NCBI RefSeq assembly: GCF_032852305.1 | Contig: NZ_CP136594.1 | Location: forward strand, 1,215,501 to 1,279,500 | Length of the DNA stretch: 64,000 nt | Direction: 5' to 3' | DNA from: Parasphingorhabdus sp. SCSIO 66989 | Lineage (GTDB): Bacteria > Pseudomonadota > Alphaproteobacteria > Sphingomonadales > Sphingomonadaceae | In this document: positions 46,877-56,024 of the stretch, piece after piece | How positions within the stretch are numbered: the first letter of the stretch is position 1 | Layout of the letters: each line of letters opens with the position of its first letter | Program-made: the position numbers and the translations under genes | Notes under the pieces: generated by a model | The model's database searches: none | What the model was told of the DNA's origin: nothing | The model's input: only the letters and a program-made list of their open reading frames with translations

Positions 46877-47929
46877 ATGACTGTCAACATCAAGAACTGG
46901 CAGGAATTGAAGAAGCCGAACAGCCTGGAAATGAAAGCTGGCGGCGATCCCAATCGCAAGGCAACCTTTGTTGCTGAACCGCTGGAACGTGGTTTCGGCC
47001 TGACGCTGGGCAACGCCCTGCGCCGGGTTTTGCTGTCTTCGCTGCAGGGTGCGGCGATTACCTCGATCAAGATCGAGAATGTGCTGCATGAATTCTCTTC
47101 GCTCGCCGGTGTGCGCGAAGACGTGACCGACATCGTCCTCAATGTGAAGCAGATTGCTCTGAAGATGGAAGGCGAAGGCCCCAAGCGCCTGCAGCTTTCC
47201 GCCACTGGTCCGGCGACTGTGACCGCCGGTGATATTGCTGTTTCCGGTGATATTGAGGTGCTCAACAAGGATCTGGTAATCTGTCATCTTGATGAAGGTG
47301 CGTCGCTCAATGCTGAGCTGACTGCCGACATTGGCAAGGGCTATGTCCCGGCAGTCGCCAACCGTCCGGCCGATGCACCAATCGGTTTGATCCCGGTTGA
47401 CTCGCTTTACTCGCCGATCCGTCAGGTTAGCTATAAGGTTGAGAACACCCGTGTCGGTCAAGAGCTTGACTATGACAAGCTGGCACTGACTATTGAGACC
47501 GATGGTACAGTAAGCCCGGAAGATGCGATCGCCTATGCCGCGCGCATCCTTCAGGACCAGCTGCAGCTGTTCGTCCACTTTGAGGACTCGCTGGCGGCTT
47601 CCACCCCGTCCGCGCAGAGCGCTCAGAGCCAGGAAGAAAGCGACGCCAACCAGCTCAACCGTTACCTCCTCAAAAAGGTCGACGAGCTGGAGCTTTCGGT
47701 GCGTTCGGCGAACTGCCTCAAGAACGACAACATCATCTATATCGGCGATCTGGTCCAGAAGACCGAAGCCGAGATGTTGCGCACGCCGAATTTCGGCCGC
47801 AAGTCGCTCAACGAGATCAAGGAAGTGCTGTCCAGCATGGGCCTGCGCCTCGGCATGGATATCCCCGGCTGGCCGCCGGAGAATATCGAGGAAATGGCCA
47901 AGAAGCTTGAGCAGGAGCTGCTGGGGTAA
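46877..47929 (+). CDS. rpoA: RNA polymerase subunit alpha
   Basis: This 350-residue subunit is slightly longer than E. coli alpha (329). The N-terminal dimer domain (about 1-240) has [21 protein letters not shown] linker of Ser, Gln and Glu (about 240-260) leads to the C-terminal DNA- and activator-binding domain with [16 protein letters not shown] and [14 protein letters not shown]. It lies between rpsK and rplQ, with a 150-base palindromic repeat before rplQ. Confidence 0.98.
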   Translation: MTVNIKNWQELKKPNSLEMKAGGDPNRKATFVAEPLERGFGLTLGNALRRVLLSSLQGAAITSIKIENVLHEFSSLAGVREDVTDIVLNVKQIALKMEGEGPKRLQLSATGPATVTAGDIAVSGDIEVLNKDLVICHLDEGASLNAELTADIGKGYVPAVANRPADAPIGLIPVDSLYSPIRQVSYKVENTRVGQELDYDKLALTIETDGTVSPEDAIAYAARILQDQLQLFVHFEDSLAASTPSAQSAQSQEESDANQLNRYLLKKVDELELSVRSANCLKNDNIIYIGDLVQKTEAEMLRTPNFGRKSLNEIKEVLSSMGLRLGMDIPGWPPENIEEMAKKLEQELLG

Positions 47930-47937
47930 GCAGATTA

Positions 47938-48087
47938 CTCTCTCCCCTTGCGGGAGAGAAACGAGACTTGGCAGCTCGCTGCCTAGTCGCAGTTGAGAGG
48001 GGGCAGCGTCACGCGATCCCCTCTCGAGAGTTGCTAACCAGCAAGCTGGTAAGCCAACTCTTGTCTCTCCCGCAAGGGGAGAGAAGG
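47938..48087. repeat. CTCTCCC-type palindromic repeat within the rpoA-rplQ gap
   Basis: Arms CTCTCTCCCCTTGCGGGAGA and TCTCTCCCGCAAGGGGAGAG flank about 105 bases. The inner part has further inverted pairs (CCAGCAAGCTGG; GAGAGGGG with CCCCTCTC). It starts eight bases after the rpoA stop and lies inside the transcription unit. The arm type is shared with 52430-52531 and 63223-63399. Confidence 0.8.
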
Positions 48088-48164
48088 AATAGGGCAAACG
48101 GCCGCCCTCAATGGCCAGCACTGGGGTACCTGATACGGCCCCCTTACGAACGAAGGAATGAGAC

Positions 48165-48587
48165 ATGAAACATAAAATCGGCAAACGCAAACTGCAGCGT
48201 ACCTCTTCGCACCGCGCGGCTCTGCTGCGTAACATGGCGGCAGCACTGATTAAGCATGAGCAGATCACCACGACTTTGGCCAAGGCACGCGAACTGCGTC
48301 CTTACACCGAAAAGCTGATCACGCTGGCCAAAAAGGGTGGCCTTTCCAACCGTCGTCTGGCCGATGCGCGCCTGAAGGACGATACCCAGCTGAAGAAGCT
48401 GTTTGAAGAGTTGGCTGAGCGTTATGCGGATCGTCAGGGCGGTTATACCCGCGTTCTGAAAGCCGGTTTTCGGGCTTCTGACAGTGCTGCTATGGCGGTC
48501 ATTGAGCTGGTTGATCGTGATGAAGACGCCAAGGGTCAGGACAGCGGTCCGGACCAGAATGAAATGGACGAATATGCCGAAGCATAA
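48165..48587 (+). CDS. rplQ: 50S ribosomal protein L17
   Basis: This 140-residue large-subunit protein contains [39 protein letters not shown] and [20 protein letters not shown], diagnostic of L17, with an acidic C-terminal extension (about residues 123-140). AAGGAATGAGAC precedes the ATG. It is the last gene of the operon, closed by the terminator at 48616. Confidence 0.98.
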   Translation: MKHKIGKRKLQRTSSHRAALLRNMAAALIKHEQITTTLAKARELRPYTEKLITLAKKGGLSNRRLADARLKDDTQLKKLFEELAERYADRQGGYTRVLKAGFRASDSAAMAVIELVDRDEDAKGQDSGPDQNEMDEYAEA

Positions 48588-48615
48588 TCGCTAATAGGCT
48601 TAACAATGAGATTCA

Positions 48616-48648
48616 GGGGCGGTGAGCAGAAGCTTGCCGCCCCTTTTT
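48616..48648 (+). terminator. Intrinsic terminator after rplQ
   Basis: Stem GGGGCGG/CCGCCCC with a 14-base loop followed by TTTTT, 29 bases after rplQ. It abuts the end of the convergent MFS transporter gene and ends the rpsM-rplQ operon. Confidence 0.85.
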
Positions 48649-50114
48649 CATGTCTGCGCGGAAGGCTCCAACGGCGCTTGCCGTCCGCCGGATAAGGTGG
48701 CCATGATGACAAGCGCGCCAGCAACGCACAATATCGCCGCCATCCACATGCCAACAGCATAGCCGGTGGCCATTGTCGCAAAGGCCGCGGCCAATGCGAC
48801 CCCGATCATCTGCGCGATACGGCTGGAGGTGTTGTTGATCCCCGATGCCAGGCCTTCATCCTGGTCGTCGACGCTGTTCATGATGCCCGAGGTCAGCGGC
48901 GCGACGATTATGGCAAAACCCAAGCCTGCCACAGCCATGGGCAGGATCACGCCGATGACTAATCCAAAGCCGCTATTAATGGCGAATAGGGCGAAACCGA
49001 TCGCAGCGAGCAGCGGGCCGATAATCAGCATCGGCTTGATCCCCATTCTGTCTGCCAGACCGCCAAAATAGCCGGAGAGCAGACCGACCAACAGGGTAAA
49101 GGGCAGGAACACCATGCCCGCTCTTGTCGCGGACAGGCCAAGCTCATCGATCAGCCGGAACGGCAACAGGAAGAAACTGATCGATAGACCTGCATAGATA
49201 AGCAGGGTTGACAGATTGAGGCCCGAAAAGGAGATGGACCGGAATATCTTTCCCGGAATCATCGGAGCGGGAATGCGCTGTTCCCACATCAGGAATATCC
49301 CCAGCAGCGCAGAGCCTGCACCCAGTCCGGCAAATACCGGCCATGACAGATCAAGGCCAGAGGCTTGGGTGCTGGCGCCTTCCTCCGGTGCCAATACAGA
49401 AAAGCCATAGGCAATACCGGTGAGCGCCAGCGCCAGCAAAACCGCACCGACAATATCAAAGGGCTTGGGATCGGTGATGCCTGGTCTTCTGACGATGGCC
49501 AGCAGCGCAACCGCCACTGCAGCAAGCGGCAGGTTTATCCAGAACACCGCGCGCCAGCTGAACGTCTCAGTCAACCACCCGCCCAGCACAGGGCCAGACG
49601 CCGTTGTCAGCGCCGATGCACCGGCCCAGATACCGATGGCGCGGGCGCGTTCGTCTTTGGCAAAAGTCTCGCCTATCAGCGCGAGGCTCGATGGGGTCAT
49701 GATCGCTGCCGCCAGACCCTGCAGCACACGCGCCGCTATCAGCATCTCGGCACCCGGAGCAAGCGCGCAGCCCAGCGAGGCAAGGGCAAAGCCAATACAG
49801 CCCCATGTCAGCATCCGGGCGCGGCCATAGGCATCGGCCAGCGCGCCGCCGATCATGGTAAAGGCGGCCAGTGCCAGCACATAGCCATTCAGCACCCATT
49901 GCACCGCGCCGATATTGCCCCCGAGATCGCGTGTCAGTTGCGGCAGCGCGACGGTCAGCGCCGAGCCGTCAATAAAGGCCATGGAGGACGCCAATATACA
50001 CGCCGCCAAGGTAAGCCGTTGGATGCGGACCGTGGGTTCTCGTCCTGCCGCACGCGGACAATCTTCCGCTTCGATGCGGCTTTCCTGACAGGGCGGGATA
50101 TAGGGCTGGGCCAT
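48648..50114 (-). CDS. MFS transporter, DHA2 (EmrB/QacA-like) drug efflux type
   Basis: This 488-residue protein has about 14 membrane segments. The opening helix MAFIDGSALTVALPQLTRDL, motif A-like GGALADAYGRARML, and motif C-like ALTTASGPVLGGWLTE identify the DHA2 proton antiporter group. The polar N-terminus of about 30 residues is longer than usual; a later start is possible. No membrane-fusion partner or regulator gene is adjacent. The substrate is unknown. Confidence 0.9.
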   Translation of the reverse strand: MAQPYIPPCQESRIEAEDCPRAAGREPTVRIQRLTLAACILASSMAFIDGSALTVALPQLTRDLGGNIGAVQWVLNGYVLALAAFTMIGGALADAYGRARMLTWGCIGFALASLGCALAPGAEMLIAARVLQGLAAAIMTPSSLALIGETFAKDERARAIGIWAGASALTTASGPVLGGWLTETFSWRAVFWINLPLAAVAVALLAIVRRPGITDPKPFDIVGAVLLALALTGIAYGFSVLAPEEGASTQASGLDLSWPVFAGLGAGSALLGIFLMWEQRIPAPMIPGKIFRSISFSGLNLSTLLIYAGLSISFFLLPFRLIDELGLSATRAGMVFLPFTLLVGLLSGYFGGLADRMGIKPMLIIGPLLAAIGFALFAINSGFGLVIGVILPMAVAGLGFAIIVAPLTSGIMNSVDDQDEGLASGINNTSSRIAQMIGVALAAAFATMATGYAVGMWMAAILCVAGALVIMATLSGGRQAPLEPSAQT

Positions 50115-50237
50115 TGGATCAATCTACCAGCCATCAGGGCCGTGCGAAAGGGTCGTGATCCGGAGCAACCGAGGCTTGCGCGGGGCAAGGCGCGTGCCTA
50201 GTGTCGCGGCTAAAACCCCACTAGGAGAGACCATATC

Positions 50238-52421
50238 ATGCGTTCCAAACGCCTCGTCGCACCCCTGTTATGTGCTGCCACAGCAATAGCGACCCTGCCT
50301 GTCATAGCCGTGGCTGGTGAGGTCAGCGATGCTGCAGAAGACGCTGCGGTATCTGCCCCATCGGGCCAACTCAGCTACCCCGAAACACGCACCGTTGATA
50401 TCGTTGATACGCAATTCGGTGTCGATGTCGCCGATCCCTATCGCTGGCTCGAAAATGATGTGCGCGAGGACAAGGCAGTGGCCGAATGGGTTGAGCAGCA
50501 AAATGCTGTGACCAATACCTATCTGAATGATCTGCCGGGCCGTGAAGCGCTGGCGAAGAAGATGACCGCGTTTTACAATTATGAGCGCTTTGGCCTGCCC
50601 AAGGCGCGCGGTGATCGATATTTCTATAGCCGCAATGATGGCCTGCAGAACCAGTCTGTACTCTATGTACGAGATGGTTTGGAGGGTCAGGGCAGGGTGT
50701 TGATCGACCCCAATGGCTGGTCCGATGATGGCGCGACTGCGCTTGCCGGTTGGGAAGCCTCAGCTGACGGCTCCAAGCTCGTTTATGCGATACAGGATGG
50801 CGGTTCGGATTGGCGCACGCTTAAGGTTGTGGATGTCGCCTCCGGCAAGGTGCTGGACGATGAGATTAAATGGGTCAAATTCTCGAGCCTGTCATGGGTC
50901 GGGAATGATGCCTTTCTCTATTCGCGCTTCCCTGAACCGGAAGAAGGCGCCGAGTTTCAGTCGCTGAACACCAATCAGGCGGTCTATTATCACAAGATCG
51001 GCACGCCGCAGTTAGAAGATCGACTGGTCTATGCCACACCCGATGCGCCCAAGACGGGCCATAGTGCTACGGTTACCGATGACAATCACTGGGTGGTTAT
51101 CACCTCTTCAGTCGGTACCGACGAGAGATACGAGATCACCGTGATCCCGATTGGCAAGGGCGACTGGACGCCAATGACGCTGGTCAGCGGCTTTGACAAT
51201 GAATGGGATCTTATCGATTCTGTTGATGGCCAGCTCTACTTTGTCACCAATAAGGATGCGCCGCGCCTGCGTGTCGTGCGGTTCGATATGGCGGATATGG
51301 CAGAAGAGCCGACCGAAATTATCCCCGAGACCGAGGCGACGCTCTCCAATGCCTCGATTGTCGGCAACAAGATGATCGTCAGCTACCTTGAGGATGCTAA
51401 ATCACTGGCCAAGATGTATAGGCTTGATGGTACCGAGGCGGGGGTTATCGACCTTGCCAATATCGGCACGGTACGCGGTTTTGGTGGTAAGCCCGGCAAT
51501 CCGGAGACCTTTTATCGCTTCTCCAGCTTCTCTCAGCCGGGCGCGGTCTATCGTCTTGATACCAATACGGGTGAGAGCACCGTATTCGCGACGCCCGAAC
51601 TGGCCTTTGATCCCACCAACTATACCACGCGGCAGGTCTTCTACTCGTCTGAAGATGGCACTGACGTCCCCATGTTTATAGTTCATCGCAAGGACCTGGA
51701 CCTGAGCAAGGGAGCGCCGACATTGCTCTATGGCTATGGCGGGTTCAACATCTCATTGACGCCCGGCTTTTCGCCCACGCGCATGGCCTGGATGGAAGCG
51801 GGCGGCGTCTTCGCCATGGCCAATCTGCGTGGCGGCGGTGAATATGGCAAAGTCTGGCATGATGGTGGGCGGTTGCTGAACAAGCGGAATGTGTTTGATG
51901 ATTTTATCGCGGCAGGCGAGTATCTGATCGCCGAAGGGATTACCGGCAAGGATCAGCTTGCCGTGGAAGGTCGCTCCAATGGTGGCTTGCTGGTCGGGGC
52001 AGTGGTCAATCAGCGGCCCGATCTGTTCGCCGCTGGCCATGCCGCTGTCGGCGTGATGGATATGTTGCGCTTCGACCGCTTCACCGCCGGGCGCTATTGG
52101 GTCGATGATTATGGCTATCCCAATAGGGAAGCGGATTTCAGAAATCTGCTGAGCTATTCACCCTATCACAACATTCGTAGCGGTGCCGAGTATCCGGCGG
52201 TGATTGTCTCTACTGCCGACACCGATGATCGCGTGGTGCCAGGACATAGCTTCAAATATACTGCGGCGCTACAGGCGGCAGACACTGGCCTTGCGCCCAA
52301 GATCATCCGTATCGAAACGCGTGCGGGTCATGGTTCGGGCAAGCCGACCGAGAAGATTATCGAGGAATACTCCGATATCTACGCCTTCCTGGCGCATCAT
52401 ACAGGGTTGGCGGTTGAGTAA
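50238..52421 (+). CDS. Prolyl oligopeptidase, S9A, secreted
   Basis: This 727-residue protein has a signal peptide (about residues 1-27). A beta-propeller (about 90-430) precedes the alpha/beta hydrolase domain. The catalytic serine is in VEGRSNGGLLVG (about residue 578), the aspartate in STADTDDRVVPGHS (about 663) and the histidine in RAGHGSGK (about 697). It cleaves short peptides after proline in the periplasm. AGGAGAG precedes the ATG. It is followed by a palindromic repeat. Confidence 0.95.
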   Translation: MRSKRLVAPLLCAATAIATLPVIAVAGEVSDAAEDAAVSAPSGQLSYPETRTVDIVDTQFGVDVADPYRWLENDVREDKAVAEWVEQQNAVTNTYLNDLPGREALAKKMTAFYNYERFGLPKARGDRYFYSRNDGLQNQSVLYVRDGLEGQGRVLIDPNGWSDDGATALAGWEASADGSKLVYAIQDGGSDWRTLKVVDVASGKVLDDEIKWVKFSSLSWVGNDAFLYSRFPEPEEGAEFQSLNTNQAVYYHKIGTPQLEDRLVYATPDAPKTGHSATVTDDNHWVVITSSVGTDERYEITVIPIGKGDWTPMTLVSGFDNEWDLIDSVDGQLYFVTNKDAPRLRVVRFDMADMAEEPTEIIPETEATLSNASIVGNKMIVSYLEDAKSLAKMYRLDGTEAGVIDLANIGTVRGFGGKPGNPETFYRFSSFSQPGAVYRLDTNTGESTVFATPELAFDPTNYTTRQVFYSSEDGTDVPMFIVHRKDLDLSKGAPTLLYGYGGFNISLTPGFSPTRMAWMEAGGVFAMANLRGGGEYGKVWHDGGRLLNKRNVFDDFIAAGEYLIAEGITGKDQLAVEGRSNGGLLVGAVVNQRPDLFAAGHAAVGVMDMLRFDRFTAGRYWVDDYGYPNREADFRNLLSYSPYHNIRSGAEYPAVIVSTADTDDRVVPGHSFKYTAALQAADTGLAPKIIRIETRAGHGSGKPTEKIIEEYSDIYAFLAHHTGLAVE

Positions 52422-52429
52422 AAGATGTT

Positions 52430-52531
52430 CCCCTCCCCTTCAGGGGAGGGGTTAGGGGAGGGGGCTATCGCCTAGACTTTGTGCCTGCGGAACTCCCCCT
52501 CTCCCAACCCTCTCCCCTGAAGGGGAGAGGG
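52430..52531. repeat. CCCCTCCCC-type palindromic repeat
   Basis: Arms CCCCTCCCCTTCAGGGGAGG and CTCTCCCCTGAAGGGGAGAG are each self-complementary and also pair with each other. It starts nine bases after the prolyl oligopeptidase stop and could end its transcript. The family is related to those at 9007, 19911, 47938 and 63223. Confidence 0.85.
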
Positions 52532-52556
52532 CTTCTTTATTCGCAAAACGAAGAAT

Positions 52557-52639
52557 GTTCATAAAAACAATCCTTAACATGAACAAATGCCATTTTACAT
52601 GTTCAGGAAAACCTCATTGAACATGAACTAATGTCCTTT
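52557..52639 (+). promoter_or_regulatory. Operator-like cluster: 20-base direct repeats and GTTCAT half-sites
   Basis: AACATGAACAAATGCCATTT (52576-52595) and AACATGAACTAATGTCCTTT (52620-52639) agree at 17 of 20 positions and start 44 bases apart, about four helical turns. Inverted half-sites GTTCAT (52557) and ACATGTTC (52597) lie around them. The cluster is 50 bases before the secreted protein gene at 52689, so a regulator may bind here. Confidence 0.55.
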
Positions 52640-52688
52640 CTGCAAGCTCGGAAATGGTTCTCGAGCAGCGAACGAAAGGACATTGACG

Positions 52689-53201
52689 ATGAAGAAGATT
52701 CTCAAAGCCCTCACTGGAACCGCTGCTGCCTTCGCAATGGCCGTTACCCCGAGCTATGCTTTCGCAAATGTCGATGATGACCGCGGCGGCATTGGCGCTG
52801 GAGAGATAATCGCCGGCGCGGTGGTGATTGGTGGTATTGCCGCATTGGCCGGGGCCTTTGATCGCAATGACCGTGCCAACAATTTCCACCGTAACAATTG
52901 GCGTGGCGATTGGCGCCGCGGCAATCGTGGTTTCAATAACGGCTTTATCGGCCCGCGCCGCGCAGTTAACCGCTGTGTCCGTGCAGCAGAGCGCCGCGCT
53001 AGCCGTATCTATGGGCCAGCCAATGTGACCCAGATCCGCGATGTGGACCGCACTCGCTTCGGCTATCGCATCCGCGGCCGTATCGTGGTCGAGGATCGTT
53101 TCCGCGGCTTCCGCAACATTGATCGCGGCCGGTTCACCTGTCGCGTGGACAATGGCCGCATCAGCGGCATCCAGCTGCGTCGGCTTGGTAATGGCCGGTA
53201 A
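52689..53201 (+). CDS. Secreted basic protein of unknown function (first of a tandem pair)
   Basis: This 170-residue protein has a signal peptide (about residues 1-24, ending PSYAFA). A glycine/alanine hydrophobic segment GAGEIIAGAVVIGGIAALAG (about residues 36-55) follows, then an Arg/Asn-rich stretch and a C-terminal domain with two cysteines (VNRCVRAAERRAS and RFTCRVDNGRISGI). The next gene has the same order of parts. AAAGG precedes the start, and an operator-like cluster lies upstream. I recognise no named family. Confidence 0.72.
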   Translation: MKKILKALTGTAAAFAMAVTPSYAFANVDDDRGGIGAGEIIAGAVVIGGIAALAGAFDRNDRANNFHRNNWRGDWRRGNRGFNNGFIGPRRAVNRCVRAAERRASRIYGPANVTQIRDVDRTRFGYRIRGRIVVEDRFRGFRNIDRGRFTCRVDNGRISGIQLRRLGNGR

Positions 53202-53320
53202 GTCCGGGTGCCCCGGGGGCGGGGCTGGTTCATCTCAGGGCCAGCCCCATATGCTATAGCCCCAATGGGGCGTGCTTGATGGACCGCAAGGTCCGCGCAT
53301 GAATTGAACAGGGAATGGAT

Positions 53321-53983
53321 ATGATAAACACATTGCAAGCCGGGAAAACCCTTAGCGGCACGCTGATGCTCACCGCTGCTCTTGCCATGGCTGCGCCGGT
53401 TCAGGCTGCACCGCTGGGCAGTGGCCCGAAAACCTATAATGTGGAGCAGCTGCGACAAACCAGCCTCCTCGACATGGATGACATCCAATGGGATCAGGCC
53501 GATGAAACCGCCAATCGCTGGGGCCGTCGTCGCTGGCGTCGCTGCGGCTGGGGCCGCTGTCGCCGTGGTATCAGAGGCGGTGATATACTCGCGGGCGCAC
53601 TGATCATTGGCGGGATAGCTGCGATTGCCAGTGCCGCAACCCGTGGTAGCCGCGACCGCAATGAACGCGAATATCCGCGCAATCCACCGGTGGTTGTGCA
53701 GCAGCCGGTTCCAGTGCCGCAACAGACCCTGCCTCCGGTTAACCGCGCGACGGGTGGTGTCAGCGAGCTCAGCAACGCCGCTGATCAGTGCAGCGCTGCA
53801 GCCCAGGCGCAGGCCGGTGATGGTCAAATTGACCGCATCACTTCAGTCAGCCGTGATGGCGATGGCTGGCGGGTCGAAGGTCGCATAGCCTATCCGCAGG
53901 GTCAGGAGGCATTCCTGTGTGGTGTCACCGCTGGCCAGATCGACTATATTCAGATCGGTGCTGGCCAGAACGAAGAGTTTTAA
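53321..53983 (+). CDS. Secreted protein of unknown function (second of a tandem pair)
   Basis: This protein has 220 residues from the ATG at 53321, six bases after AGGGA; an ATG at 53315 is too close to that site. Signal peptide about residues 1-30. A short Arg/Trp-rich run (WGRRRWRRCGWGRCRRG) precedes GDILAGALIIGGIAAIASAA (about residues 88-107). A proline/glutamine linker and a C-terminal domain with two cysteines (ADQCSAAAQ, AFLCGVTAGQIDYI) follow. It parallels the preceding gene in layout, suggesting tandem duplication and divergence. Confidence 0.72.
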   Translation: MINTLQAGKTLSGTLMLTAALAMAAPVQAAPLGSGPKTYNVEQLRQTSLLDMDDIQWDQADETANRWGRRRWRRCGWGRCRRGIRGGDILAGALIIGGIAAIASAATRGSRDRNEREYPRNPPVVVQQPVPVPQQTLPPVNRATGGVSELSNAADQCSAAAQAQAGDGQIDRITSVSRDGDGWRVEGRIAYPQGQEAFLCGVTAGQIDYIQIGAGQNEEF

Positions 53984-53988
53984 AGGGC

Positions 53989-55326
53989 CTAGGCCGCGTC
54001 ACCAAACAGTGCACCGATCATCCCTGCAGCGGCTATGCAATCGCGATCGCGCAGTCTGTCACCCATGATCTGCACCCCGATAGGCAGGCCAGCATCATCT
54101 GCAGCAATGGGCGCTGCGGTGGAGGGCAGGCCAGGGAAGCTCGCCAGACCGGCCCAGGCCAGTTGATCGGCAAAAACTGTTTCTTCGCCATTGATGGCGA
54201 TCATCCGCCCGGCCATACCCGGCTTGGGATCATGCGGAAAGGCAGTGATGCCAGCAGGCGGGGCGAGTACATGGTCATAGGTCGCAAACAGATCACGCCA
54301 CTGCCGCTGATTACGCGCCTGCGCATCGCACAGATCAAACCAGTCGCGCACGCTGGCCTGTTTGCCATCAGGCCCCGGCGCGCCGCCGGACATGGTGATG
54401 CCCAGCATCCGCATATAGTCACGATGCTGCGCCTCCAAATCGGGCAGGGCCGGGCTTTCATGATCGACCTGCGCTCCTGCGGTCCGCAAACGGTCTGCTA
54501 GCTCTCCCATGGCATCGGTAATTGCACTTTCGACCTGCGCAATCGGTTGGGTATCTACCAGAAGGAAACGCATATCGGATAGCCTCTTGCCGGAAAGCGG
54601 CAATACCGGATCGCTTATCAGATCAAACAGCACCGCCAGATCATCGGTGTTGCGCGCCAGTGGTCCCACCACGCCCAGCGCCGGGTCAGCACCATCCAGT
54701 CCGGGGACATGCTGCCCTTCGCATGGCACAGAGGCATAGGTGGATTTGTGGCCATAAATGCCGCAAAAATGCGCGGGAACACGGACCGAGCCGCCAATAT
54801 CCGAGCCAATTTCTATCGGCACCATGCCGCTCGCCACCGCAGCCGCCGCGCCGCCCGATGATCCTCCGGGAACGCGACTTGTGTCATGCGGGTTGTTGGT
54901 AATGCCATAAAGCGGGTTTGCGGACTGCCAGTCGGCGAGCAGCGGCGGCACGTTGGTTTTGCCGAGGATCACCGCTCCGGCTGCGCGTACTCTCTGCACC
55001 ACGACCGCATCACGTTGTGCGATATTGCCCTTGGCCGCTTCCAGGCCCCAGGTTGAAGGGAGACCGGCGACATCAATCGAGTCCTTGATCGTCATTGGTA
55101 CACCGAAAAGTGGTTGGTCTTCACCTAGTCCAGCTTCATCCAGCGCCCGCGCTGCTTCCCGTGCCCGCTCAAAATCGCGCACCACAACGGCATTAAGCGC
55201 ACCATCTGTGCTTTCAATGCGCGCTATCGCTTGCTCAGTGGCTTCCAACGCGGTCAGCTCGCCCGCCTTTATGCGCTTGGCCAGCGCCAAAGCACCGGGT
55301 TCGTCGGTTAATCTGGGGGGTGTCAT
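53989..55326 (-). CDS. Amidase (amidase signature family)
   Basis: This 445-residue hydrolase has the Ser-cisSer-Lys triad: lysine in VPMTIKDSIDVAG (about residue 82), cis-serine in PGGSSGGAAAA (about 157) and nucleophile in GSDIGGSVRVPAHF (about 180). The family hydrolyses amides, and some members act on indole-acetamide, peptides or aryl amides; the substrate cannot be deduced. No GatB/GatC gene is adjacent, so it is not a tRNA amidotransferase subunit. Its start overlaps the stop of the next upstream gene by four bases. Confidence 0.92.
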   Translation of the reverse strand: MTPPRLTDEPGALALAKRIKAGELTALEATEQAIARIESTDGALNAVVVRDFERAREAARALDEAGLGEDQPLFGVPMTIKDSIDVAGLPSTWGLEAAKGNIAQRDAVVVQRVRAAGAVILGKTNVPPLLADWQSANPLYGITNNPHDTSRVPGGSSGGAAAAVASGMVPIEIGSDIGGSVRVPAHFCGIYGHKSTYASVPCEGQHVPGLDGADPALGVVGPLARNTDDLAVLFDLISDPVLPLSGKRLSDMRFLLVDTQPIAQVESAITDAMGELADRLRTAGAQVDHESPALPDLEAQHRDYMRMLGITMSGGAPGPDGKQASVRDWFDLCDAQARNQRQWRDLFATYDHVLAPPAGITAFPHDPKPGMAGRMIAINGEETVFADQLAWAGLASFPGLPSTAAPIAADDAGLPIGVQIMGDRLRDRDCIAAAGMIGALFGDAA

Positions 55327-55970
55327 AAAGGCGGTTCCTTTCCGCGATAGCTGGGCAGACCGATGGCATAATGGATCGCCGCGCCGCGCAAGGCAAAGCC
55401 TGATATCGCAGCGAGCAATGCGGCAACCGGGGTTAATATGCCCAAGCTCTCAAACACGACAAATAGCCCGGCCGCCAGTGCGGCGGCGGTGACATAGATT
55501 TCGGGCTTGAGCAGGATTGACGGCTCGCCCGCCAGCACATCGCGGATCACACCACCGACGCATGCGGTCACTACGCCCATCACCAAAGCAGGCAGCGGAT
55601 CGACGCCATATTCCAGCGCCTTGGCCGCGCCGAATACCGCATAGGCGGCTAGGCCAGCGGCATCGAACCAGTCGAGCATACGGCCCTTCCACCAGCGTTC
55701 CGGCGTAACCCATATCGCCGCAACAACGGCAAAGATGACGATGAGTATGCGGCTGTCGACAATCCAGAAAACCGGCGCACCGATGAGCAGATCGCGAATT
55801 GTGCCACCGCCGACACCAGTCACAAGCGCGAAAAAACTGAACGTCACCAGTGTCTGCCCCTTGCGCGCCGCCGCCAATGCGCCGGATGCTGCAAAAACCG
55901 CGATCCCGAACAGATCGAGTGCTGTCAGGATCGGGCCTATTACTTCGGCGGTGGGGAGAGGGGAGGCCAT
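55323..55970 (-). CDS. TRIC-type cation channel family membrane protein (UPF0126)
   Basis: This 215-residue protein is an internal duplication of a three-helix unit, with seven membrane segments in all. The paired motifs GVGGGTIRDLLIG (about residue 52) and CVGGVIRDVLAG (about residue 136) are the family's glycine-rich turns. Prokaryotic relatives form trimeric potassium-permeable channels. It is translationally coupled (ATGA) to the amidase gene downstream. Confidence 0.9.
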   Translation of the reverse strand: MASPLPTAEVIGPILTALDLFGIAVFAASGALAAARKGQTLVTFSFFALVTGVGGGTIRDLLIGAPVFWIVDSRILIVIFAVVAAIWVTPERWWKGRMLDWFDAAGLAAYAVFGAAKALEYGVDPLPALVMGVVTACVGGVIRDVLAGEPSILLKPEIYVTAAALAAGLFVVFESLGILTPVAALLAAISGFALRGAAIHYAIGLPSYRGKEPPL

Positions 55971-56024
55971 CCGCCTCTCCTAATGCTGTCGGGATATAAT
56001 TCCAGCCCCGATTTGCCGTGTCAG

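Noticed and set aside
46838..48283. 481-codon frame on the minus strand across rpoA and rplQ
   Set aside because: It is antisense to two highly conserved genes and runs through the palindromic repeat. It is a codon-bias artefact.
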